From an uncultured Bacilli bacterium (lineage in GTDB: Bacteria; Bacillota_I; Bacilli_A; RF39; UBA660), in NCBI GenBank assembly GCA_910587065.1, contig CAJUMA010000007.1, forward strand, positions 32,906-71,434: 38,529 nt of DNA, written 5' to 3'. The position numbers were made by a program, and so were the translations under genes. Below the pieces are notes generated by a model, which saw only the letters and a program-made list of their open reading frames with translations, did not search any database and was not told the DNA's origin. Positions 32,386-38,529 of this stretch are shown piece after piece (positions within the stretch are counted from its first letter, which is position 1; each line of letters opens with the position of its first letter).

Positions 32386-32985
32386 TTATCTTTTTCTTAA
32401 ATATCTTTTTACTTCATTAATCGCGATAATGCTATTAGCATCACTTATATAATCATTATCTAATAAATAGACTAAATCTAAAAAATTACATTTTAGATAC
32501 TTAATATACTCATCTTTGTCTAAATTTTGTGGGTATTTTTGTTCACAGCCTAATGCTAAAAAGCAAGTATTAAAGGCCCCAGATATTCCTTGGTCTTGAT
32601 AATAAGATTTTAAAGGTATCATTTGTTTAGCATCACAACCTATTTCTTCTCTAAGTTCTCTTATCGCGGCGTCCATTGCACTTTCACCAGAATCTATATA
32701 ACCAGCAGGAACCTCAATACCAAGTCCACTTTCTGTAAATACACGCGGTTGCACAATAACAAAAGATTTATTATCTTCTGTTATTGGCACTACCACTACA
32801 GCGTCTCCTTTTCTTTTATTCTTAACAAGTTTTTGTCTTGAAAATATTGCTCCATTTTTTAAAATAACTTGATAATTCTCAATATTTAAAAAACTTTTTT
32901 CAAGTGGTGGAATTTCCTTCATACTAACAACACTTAATTCATCCTTTAATTTTTCAAGCTCGGCAATTATTTTACGAGTTTTCAT
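32386..32985 (-). CDS. nudF: ADP-ribose pyrophosphatase (NUDIX, NudF-like)
   Basis: A 199-residue NUDIX enzyme with a perfect box: GYIDSGESAMDAAIRELREE followed by IG (GX5EX7REUXEEXGU). The preceding VEVPAG-type phrase (GIEVPAGYID) and length fit ADP-ribose pyrophosphatases, which split ADP-ribose into AMP and ribose 5-phosphate. In this operon it would both remove a toxic NAD breakdown product and return ribose 5-phosphate to Prs. It could also lower the ADP-ribose signal that NrtR repressors sense (inference). It begins 8 bp after pncB. Confidence 0.85.
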   Translation of the reverse strand: MKTRKIIAELEKLKDELSVVSMKEIPPLEKSFLNIENYQVILKNGAIFSRQKLVKNKRKGDAVVVVPITEDNKSFVIVQPRVFTESGLGIEVPAGYIDSGESAMDAAIRELREEIGCDAKQMIPLKSYYQDQGISGAFNTCFLALGCEQKYPQNLDKDEYIKYLKCNFLDLVYLLDNDYISDANSIIAINEVKRYLRKR

Positions 32986-32993
32986 TGAATCAC

Positions 32994-34463
32994 CTATTTC
33001 AAAGCCAAAGCTCTATGTTCTTCAATTAAATTATTTTTAAAGTTTACATATTCTTCAGTTCCACTAACATGATATTCTTGAGGGTTATTAGTTCTTTTAA
33101 CTTCTGGATAAATTGTAGCCATTTGGGCTTCACAGTAAGCTTTAGTAGTATCTAAATCTGGATCATCAAAGACAAGTTTACCTTCTTCAAATATTGTTTG
33201 TTGTAGAGGCACAATAGTAAAATCGATAATTCTTTTTCTTTTTAGGTAGTCTGTTGGACTTACGATAATCAAATCATCAATATTAATTTCTTCACCAACA
33301 CGAGTCATAATATCTGCAACAGCATATCCTGTTTCTTTGTCATATGCACGATATAAATCTTTTAAATCGGGATTAACTATCTTAATAGCATCTTCACTTA
33401 ATTTAATTTTAGGAACCCACTCACCATCACTTTGTAAAGCAATTTCTTTATAAACACAGCCCATTCTACCTTCTGGTTTACTAATATTATCACCTACTCC
33501 TAAAGAGTCAAATTCTGCACCTTGTTGAATTAAAGTTTCAATAGTTTCTGCTGTTAGGCCATTACTTAAACAAATTTTTGCTTGTGGAAATCCTGCTTCA
33601 ACTAGCATATGTCTTGCTTCTTTAGATAGATAAGCTAAATCTCCTGAATCAATACGAATACCAATATGGTCAGTTGGAATTCCATTTTCTTCCATCCATT
33701 TATAAGTTTTAATCGCGTTAGGTATTCCACTTCTTAAAGTATCATATGTATCAACTAATAATATACAATTTTCTGGATAAGTTTTAGCAAATGCTTTAAA
33801 TGCTGATAATTCATCAGGATAACTTTCAATATCACTGTGGGCCATTGTACCTAAACCAATTTTATTAACCATATCAGCAGCTAAATCATTACTAGTTCCA
33901 ACACAGCCAGCCATCATTCCATAAAGTGATGAATCAATTGCCGCTTCAGTTCCATCAGCACGACGTGAACCAAATTCCATAACTCCAACACCTTTAGGAG
34001 TTGCTTCAATTATACGTCTTGCACCTGTTGCATGTTCCATTGCTCCATTTATTAAACAAAGTACAGCTGTTTCAACAATTTGTGCTTCAATAATTGGTGC
34101 AATAACAGTAATTAAAGGTTCATTTGGAAATACTGGTGTTCCATCAGGAATAGCTTTAATAGTTCCACTAAATTTAAAATTCTTTAAGTATTCAATATAT
34201 TCATCAGTAAATCCTGCTCTTTTAAAATATCTTAATTCTCTTTCACCAAAGTGTAGGTTTTCAATATAAGATATAACTTTATCAAGTCCCGCCATAACAG
34301 CGTATCCACCATTATTTGGCACTCTTCTAAAGAAGACATCAAATCCTGCTACTTCATCTTTTTTTCCGTCAAGTAAATATCCTTGACCCATCTTGTGTTC
34401 ATAATTATCTGATAATAAACTATAATTTCTTGGTAATCTTTCATATCCATTAAACATTTTCAT
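32994..34463 (-). CDS. pncB: Nicotinate phosphoribosyltransferase PncB
   Basis: It couples nicotinate with PRPP to form nicotinate mononucleotide. The 489-residue length and motifs match the family: YKMGQG-like start (NYEHKMGQGYLLDGK), VFFRRVPNNGGYAVMAG, MEFGSRRADGTEAA (about residues 168-181), GTSNDLAA, GTMAHSDIESY, LLVDTYDT and IRIDSGDLAYLSKEAR for phosphate and PRPP binding. It follows pncA by 66 bp, and that gap carries a near-match to the operon's palindromic operator. Confidence 0.96.
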   Translation of the reverse strand: MKMFNGYERLPRNYSLLSDNYEHKMGQGYLLDGKKDEVAGFDVFFRRVPNNGGYAVMAGLDKVISYIENLHFGERELRYFKRAGFTDEYIEYLKNFKFSGTIKAIPDGTPVFPNEPLITVIAPIIEAQIVETAVLCLINGAMEHATGARRIIEATPKGVGVMEFGSRRADGTEAAIDSSLYGMMAGCVGTSNDLAADMVNKIGLGTMAHSDIESYPDELSAFKAFAKTYPENCILLVDTYDTLRSGIPNAIKTYKWMEENGIPTDHIGIRIDSGDLAYLSKEARHMLVEAGFPQAKICLSNGLTAETIETLIQQGAEFDSLGVGDNISKPEGRMGCVYKEIALQSDGEWVPKIKLSEDAIKIVNPDLKDLYRAYDKETGYAVADIMTRVGEEINIDDLIIVSPTDYLKRKRIIDFTIVPLQQTIFEEGKLVFDDPDLDTTKAYCEAQMATIYPEVKRTNNPQEYHVSGTEEYVNFKNNLIEEHRALALK

Positions 34464-34491
34464 AAAATTAATCTCTCTCTTTCTTTTTCTC

Positions 34492-34512
34492 TTATTTATT
34501 TTTTATTAATAA
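34492..34512. promoter_or_regulatory. Third, imperfect NrtR-type operator upstream of pncB
   Basis: TTATTT (34492-34497), a 9-nt spacer and TAATAA (34507-34512) match the two operators at the pncA promoter except for one base in the left half-site. It lies in the 66-bp pncA-pncB gap, about 30 bp upstream of the pncB start. Confidence 0.4.
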
Positions 34513-34529
34513 CAAGTCCGTAAAAAATA

Positions 34530-35339
34530 TTAAGCTACAAGCTTTAATTCCTTTTCACGTCTTTCTAAGTGTTCAAAATCATCAACTACTTCAATTCCTG
34601 ACTTACGCATTACTTCAAATGCATATTCTGTTTCTGCGTCTCTATCGTGTCCTGGTGCATTAAATGTTGATACTGCACTTGCTACAACAAAAATATGTAC
34701 ACATTTATTTACTTCTTCAACTAGTCTTGCCAAAGTTTTAGCAAAATCTAAAACACAAAGGTCAGTACATACACCTGCAATTACGATTTCTTTTAAATCT
34801 TGCCAATCTTCTAAATCAACAGCTAAATCCATATTAAGTCCACCATTAATAGAATTCTTATAATAAATATTGGTATTTTCTTTATTTTCTTCGGCTTTAA
34901 ACTCCGGAATTAGCTCACTTTCTTCTGAACCATCCACACAGTGATCAGGATAAAGCATAAACTCAACTGCATCTACTAGATGACCTTCCATTATAAAGTT
35001 AACTAGTTGTTCTTCTCTTCTAAATTTTTCAATTAATCTTAGTTGCTCTGGAACAAGCTTATTGTATTCTTTATTATGCATAGCTCCAAAATTTACAAAT
35101 CCATTATTCATATCTACTATAAATAAAGCTTTTGTAAATTGCTTTTTTGTAATGTTTTTTTCTTCTGCTGCATCCTTCATTTGTCTAACATCATTTAATA
35201 AAATTTCAAATGCTTCTCTTTGAGTATGATTCATATTTCGAATCAATCTTAAATACTCGCGATACTGTCTATTGTTGTTATACTTATTCGCTTTCACTTT
35301 ATTACCTCCTATTTTTTTCTTTTCTTCATTTCTTTCCAT
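34530..35339 (-). CDS. pncA: Nicotinamidase PncA
   Basis: It hydrolyses nicotinamide to nicotinate and ammonia. The isochorismatase-fold triad is visible: Asp in FIVDMNNGF (residues about 72-80), Lys in YYKNSING, and the nucleophilic Cys in VIAGVCTDLCVLDFA. YPDHCVDGSEESELIPEF is the substrate/metal region. The N-terminus is long. Besides the ATG at 35339 (GGAG 5 nt upstream), an in-frame GTG at 35297 has a perfect AGGAGGT (35304-35310) 6 nt upstream; the first 14 residues (mostly Lys, Glu, Asn) look like unconserved leader. Either start, or both, may be used. First gene of the operon. Confidence 0.93.
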   Translation of the reverse strand: MERNEEKKKIGGNKVKANKYNNNRQYREYLRLIRNMNHTQREAFEILLNDVRQMKDAAEEKNITKKQFTKALFIVDMNNGFVNFGAMHNKEYNKLVPEQLRLIEKFRREEQLVNFIMEGHLVDAVEFMLYPDHCVDGSEESELIPEFKAEENKENTNIYYKNSINGGLNMDLAVDLEDWQDLKEIVIAGVCTDLCVLDFAKTLARLVEEVNKCVHIFVVASAVSTFNAPGHDRDAETEYAFEVMRKSGIEVVDDFEHLERREKELKLVA

Positions 35340-35356
35340 TTACTCTCCTCTTTCCA

Positions 35357-35389
35357 CTTATGTTATTATCACTTCATTAATAACATAAG
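35357..35389. promoter_or_regulatory. NrtR-type operator 1 in the pncA leader
   Basis: A perfect inverted repeat with 12-bp arms (35357-35368 with 35378-35389) and a 9-nt spacer has the core TTATTA-N9-TAATAA. It lies between the predicted transcription start and the pncA start codon. It has no T tract, so it is more likely an operator than a terminator. Confidence 0.6.
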
Positions 35390-35400
35390 CTTTAAATTTT

Positions 35401-35419
35401 CAAGAGTTCTTCGCTCTTG
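35401..35419 (-). promoter_or_regulatory. Leader hairpin just after the predicted pncA transcription start
   Basis: CAAGAG and CTCTTG form a 6-bp stem with a 7-nt loop. It would sit at the very 5' end of the operon mRNA, where such hairpins often stabilise transcripts. Confidence 0.35.
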
Positions 35420-35440
35420 TTATTAACATTGTATTAATAA
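35420..35440. promoter_or_regulatory. NrtR-type operator 2 overlapping the pncA -10
   Basis: TTATTA (35420-35425), 9 nt and TAATAA (35435-35440) repeat the core and spacing of operator 1. The spacer contains the -10 box of the pncA promoter, so binding would block RNA polymerase. The two operator centres are 57 bp apart. Confidence 0.6.
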
Positions 35441-35456
35441 GAACGATTTTTGTCAA
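35428..35456 (-). promoter_or_regulatory. Sigma-A promoter of the NAD salvage operon
   Basis: On the minus strand TTGACA (35451-35456), a 17-bp spacer and TACAAT (35428-35433) form a near-consensus promoter. The predicted start is near 35421, giving a leader of about 80 nt that contains a hairpin and operator 1. Confidence 0.8.
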
Positions 35457-35547
35457 CTACTTTTTAATAAAAAATTAAAAAGAATTATAAAAACTAACTC
35501 TATCCTACGAAAATACGTTAAATAAAATTCATATTTTTTTAGCTAAA

Positions 35548-35577
35548 TTAGACAAAATAATATGAATTTGCTATAAT
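35548..35577 (+). promoter_or_regulatory. Promoter of the DUF3419-like gene
   Basis: TTAGAC (35548-35553), an 18-bp spacer and TATAAT (35572-35577) preceded by TGC give an extended -10 promoter about 24 bp upstream of the ATG. It is divergent from the pncA promoter, with the -35 boxes about 90 bp apart, and no operator palindrome overlaps it. Confidence 0.75.
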
Positions 35578-35601
35578 ATGACTCATTAACGAGGGATTAT
35601 T

Positions 35602-36510
35602 ATGGATATTGATTTAGAAATTATTAAAACCATTTTTGAACAAAGTTATGAATTACATGATGATTTTCAAAAATATAGTAAAATATATTTAAACACAACA
35701 GAAAACATCAAAGGCATACTTGATGGAATTGATATAAAAGATAAAAAAGTTTTATCTGTTGCTGGTTCTGGTGATCAAGCACTTAATGCTTACTTCCTTG
35801 GAGCAAGCAATGTTACTTTATTTGATATTAATCCACTGGCTGGTGCCCAAGCTGAATTAAAATTTACTGCTGCTCAAAAACTTGATTACGAAGAATTTTA
35901 TAAATTTTTCTTGCCACTAAATGGATGTACACTAAGAAGTGATACCTATAAAAAACTTAGTAATTATCTAAGTGATGAAACCAATCAATTCTTTGATTAT
36001 TTGTATAGTAATTATAATAATGTAGATATATTTAATAAAATTGCCTATGATTTTTACCCTACCATAAGTACACTTGAACGGGTTAATGCTTATATGGGCG
36101 AAGATAATTTTAAAGAATTAAAAAATAAACTTGATGGTAAGGAAATTAACTTTATAGAAGCAAGCCTTATAGATTTACCAAATAACTTAAATAACTTGTA
36201 TGATATTATGCTTTTATCAAACATAAGTGATTCAATTAATAATATATGGAATATTAATACTTTAAAGAATTATAAAAGATATATTCATATATTAAGTAAG
36301 CATTTAAATAAAGAAGGTATAATCCAATGCGGTTATATTTACAATAGCTACGATGGACATACCAGTATAAGTGATTTTGCATATGATGAACGAAGAAGAA
36401 AAGTATTTACACCTGATGAATTTAAAGAAAGAGATATTACATCATACCAATTCCATTCATCCAAAGATAAAGTTATTACATTCGAAAAGAAAAGAAGAAA
36501 AGTCTCTTAA
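35602..36510 (+). CDS. DUF3419-like SAM-dependent enzyme
   Basis: A 302-residue protein. The SAM-binding region near residues 50-85 (VLSVAGSGDQALNAYFLGAS followed by NVTLFDINPLAGAQAELK) matches the DUF3419 pattern, a Rossmann-fold family that includes BtaA-type 3-amino-3-carboxypropyl transferases, which use SAM as an aminocarboxypropyl donor and not as a methyl donor. The C-terminal part (YDIMLLSNISDS, HLNKEGIIQCGYIYN) completes the fold. The substrate is not evident and the protein is shorter than classical BtaA, so ordinary methyltransferase activity is possible. The start has GAGGG upstream. It is divergent from the NAD operon. Confidence 0.65.
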   Translation: MDIDLEIIKTIFEQSYELHDDFQKYSKIYLNTTENIKGILDGIDIKDKKVLSVAGSGDQALNAYFLGASNVTLFDINPLAGAQAELKFTAAQKLDYEEFYKFFLPLNGCTLRSDTYKKLSNYLSDETNQFFDYLYSNYNNVDIFNKIAYDFYPTISTLERVNAYMGEDNFKELKNKLDGKEINFIEASLIDLPNNLNNLYDIMLLSNISDSINNIWNINTLKNYKRYIHILSKHLNKEGIIQCGYIYNSYDGHTSISDFAYDERRRKVFTPDEFKERDITSYQFHSSKDKVITFEKKRRKVS

Positions 36511-36523
36511 AACTTTTCTTCTT
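36492..36523. terminator. Bidirectional terminator between converging genes
   Basis: A perfect 12-bp stem (36492-36503 with 36512-36523) with an 8-nt loop that contains the TAA stop of the plus-strand gene. T-rich sequence follows in both directions, so it can also end the DUF285 gene arriving from the right. Confidence 0.85.
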
Positions 36524-36537
36524 TTTGATTTATAAAC

Positions 36538-38529
36538 TTACACAAGTATATTTCCTTTTACTACATTTGCTGTTCCAACTGACTCAGGATAAGAATCTTT
36601 TTGATTTAGCAAATAATCAACGAACGATTCACTAGATGTAGAATAATTAACAGTTAATTGAGCTCCATCATTTTTAGCTGTATTTAAAAATATCTTATCG
36701 TATCCAGAAAATGCAGCCTGAGGGAAATTAACAACAGCATTCAAATCATAACAATATGCAAACATATGATTAGCATCAACTCCGTAAAATATAAAATTAC
36801 TTATATTTAAATTTTTTAGTTTATAACACTTAAAGAACATTTCATACATATTTCTTACATTGCTTGTATCAAAATTACTTAGATCTAAAGACTCTAGGCT
36901 CTCACAATTTTGAAACATATTTCCCATATTAGTAACATTACTAGTATCAAATGTACTTACATCAACATTTTTTAAATTAGTACAACCATCAAACATAAGA
37001 CTCATATTAGTCACTTTATTAGTATTCCAACCATGAAGATTTATCTCTTCTAACTCTGAAGAATAAACAAATAATTCACGCATATTAGTCACATTACTTG
37101 TATCCCAACTACTTAAATCTAATTTTTTTAACTTATCACAGCCCCAAAACATTCTTTGCATATCAACAACATTACTTGTATTCCAACCAGAGACATCTAA
37201 TTCAATTAAATTGTCACAATCCATAAACATATCAGCAGTAGTAGCAGCCATGCTTGTATCAAAAGAACGTAAATCTAGCTTTTCAGAACCACAATTTTTA
37301 AACATTTCATAGAAATCATAAGCATTCTTTGTTGAGAAATTTTCAAATCCTGTTATTTCTCTTACGTTTTGAAAAGAGAACAAAGAATTCACACGATAAT
37401 CTGTATATACTTTTCCTTTTTTACCAATATACAATTCATACATATCATTTCCATCTTCATCTATAGTATAAGCCATAATACTTCCATTCTTTGTAGCACT
37501 GGCATCCCAAGACTTTATTGCATTGCTAGGAACTTCATTAGAGTTAATAAATGTTATTTTTTCAATTTTTGAACTACTTACTGAACTACCATTTGTTAAA
37601 GATTCAATATAATCTTTTGTGTCATGAGACTCTATAACATATGGATTTTGTTCCGTTCCATCACCTTCCTCAGATACTGTATCAGCTTTCAAATAAACAA
37701 CTTCCCTTATATAAGCTTGTTCAGTTGTACCTTTTAAACTAATTTGATATTGTGAACCCCATGGAGTAATAAAAAACGCAGAACTTCCATTTGCATATGT
37801 ATTAATCAAGTGTTCTTGGTATCCTCGACTATTATTAATCCAACTACTTTGTGGATCACCACCCAAACGTGTATTACAACTAGCAGGGCTATTAAAACAT
37901 ATATCATCTACTCCATTTGCATACGTATAAAAATAATCTGATGCATACAAGATTCCAACTTTTCCATTCATATATGTTTTATTTAAAGAGGCAGTCCCAT
38001 TTTCTGGATTAATAATACTTGAATAAGTTTGATTTCCTCTCTCATCATTATAAAACTGAGAAGCTGATGCAAAAGTATCACTTGAAGAGCCTAAATAAAA
38101 TTTAACATCATCAACGTGATCAAGACCACCATCTGTTATATTTCTTTTGACAACGTGATTATACAAATCAGAATCTTCCCAATTTGTATTTGCTAATAAA
38201 TAAGATGGTTTATCTTGATTTGTACGATCTTTCGGTTCATTCCAATAAAAAGGATTACTACTAGTTTGATAAGGTAAAGAAGCATAATCTGCTCGCATTA
38301 TTTTAGCTCTTTTTACACCATTTTCATCTTCAAATACTCCAATTACTCGCCATAGTTCATTATCAAACATTATGTAATTATTTGGAGAAGAACCTATATA
38401 TCTATAATCTGTATTTGCTTTTAATTGAGCTGTTGCAGCATGATTAAATGCATACACTTCTCCTTTATCTCCAGCATTATAATTATTTATACTATCTTCA
38501 TTGGCTTTTGACATTATTGTTTCTACTAA
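36538..38529 (-). CDS. DUF285 repeat surface protein, 5' end outside the window
   Basis: The frame is open through the right edge: four codons (LVET) precede the first visible Met (38514), which has no ribosome binding site, so the gene is partial at its 5' end. The visible 660 or so residues start with a domain of about 270 residues (YRYIGSSPNNYIMFDNELWR, GKVGILYASDYFYTYANGVD with C...C) related to the lectin-like C-terminal domains of gut Firmicutes surface proteins. A linker follows (DGTEQNPYVIESHDTKDYIE), then about seven 26-residue DUF285 repeats (DTSNVTNM..MF) and a 70-residue tail. No sortase motif. Probably an adhesin-type surface protein like that at 24214-25899, but with more diverged repeats. 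Confidence 0.8.
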   Translation of the reverse strand, partial: LVETIMSKANEDSINNYNAGDKGEVYAFNHAATAQLKANTDYRYIGSSPNNYIMFDNELWRVIGVFEDENGVKRAKIMRADYASLPYQTSSNPFYWNEPKDRTNQDKPSYLLANTNWEDSDLYNHVVKRNITDGGLDHVDDVKFYLGSSSDTFASASQFYNDERGNQTYSSIINPENGTASLNKTYMNGKVGILYASDYFYTYANGVDDICFNSPASCNTRLGGDPQSSWINNSRGYQEHLINTYANGSSAFFITPWGSQYQISLKGTTEQAYIREVVYLKADTVSEEGDGTEQNPYVIESHDTKDYIESLTNGSSVSSSKIEKITFINSNEVPSNAIKSWDASATKNGSIMAYTIDEDGNDMYELYIGKKGKVYTDYRVNSLFSFQNVREITGFENFSTKNAYDFYEMFKNCGSEKLDLRSFDTSMAATTADMFMDCDNLIELDVSGWNTSNVVDMQRMFWGCDKLKKLDLSSWDTSNVTNMRELFVYSSELEEINLHGWNTNKVTNMSLMFDGCTNLKNVDVSTFDTSNVTNMGNMFQNCESLESLDLSNFDTSNVRNMYEMFFKCYKLKNLNISNFIFYGVDANHMFAYCYDLNAVVNFPQAAFSGYDKIFLNTAKNDGAQLTVNYSTSSESFVDYLLNQKDSYPESVGTANVVKGNILV

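Noticed and set aside
35357..35389. Terminator or attenuator in the pncA leader
   Set aside because: The long inverted repeat has no T tract after it and recurs with the same core over the -10 box, which fits an operator better.

Overview
The window looks like a stretch of chromosome from a very AT-rich, low-GC Bacilli or Mollicutes-related bacterium, probably an uncultured gut lineage close to the RF39-type groups. The evidence is the strong A+T bias, Firmicutes-style AGGAGG ribosome binding sites, compact operons, a SpoVIF-like gene, SipW/TasA-flavoured exported proteins, and surface proteins carrying the DUF285 'MF..C..L..LDLS.FNTSNVT' repeats known from mycoplasmas and gut Firmicutes. UAG, UAA and UGA all appear as stops and tryptophan is TGG, so ordinary bacterial code (table 11) fits. 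No tRNA, rRNA or CRISPR array is visible. Lineage placement is inference.

Layout. (1) 45-5038: a minus-strand locus with a membrane-anchored XRE regulator, a secreted protein broken by an in-frame UAG, a second small secreted protein, a permease, an ABC ATPase whose Walker B aspartate is replaced by tyrosine, and another polytopic membrane protein. (2) 5101-6465: a complete IS3-family element with terminal inverted repeats and a TAAT target duplication, 3 bp past the stop of a small alarmone synthetase. (3) 6469-18084: a mixed housekeeping and envelope region: alarmone synthetase, zinc-ribbon and Ig-like membrane proteins, NUDIX hydrolase, SpoVIF-like protein, metallophosphoesterase, an ORF6N remnant, a DUF5305-like/TasA-like pair, miaA, an InlB-repeat lipoprotein, def (plus strand), a LysM protein and mtaB. 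(4) 18160-25899: exported and membrane proteins, including two surface proteins that share an N-terminal module, a CPBP protease beside a catalytically dead homologue, DUF421 and DUF2628-like proteins, an orphan small-RNA candidate at 24058-24140, and a DUF285 repeat protein whose promoter carries a 19-bp A tract. (5) 26051-27282: a second IS3-family element with an A7 programmed-frameshift site. (6) 27295-35339: an eight-gene NAD salvage operon. (7) 35602-36510: a divergent DUF3419-like SAM enzyme; 36538-38529: the 3' part of a second DUF285 surface protein running off the right edge.

The NAD operon reads pncA-pncB-nudF-nadE-prs-nadD-pncC-nrtR. It holds a route from nicotinamide or nicotinate to NAD, its own PRPP supply, recycling of NMN and ADP-ribose, and its likely repressor. 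The pncA promoter (TTGACA-17-TACAAT) is covered by a palindrome TTATTA-N9-TAATAA. The same palindrome recurs in the leader and, with one mismatch, before pncB; I propose these as NrtR operators.

The most interesting non-genic signals are these palindromes, the A19 tract abutting an extended -10 (a layout like the phase-variable vlp promoters of Mycoplasma hyorhinis), the orphan RNA, and the habit of placing stop codons inside terminator hairpins.
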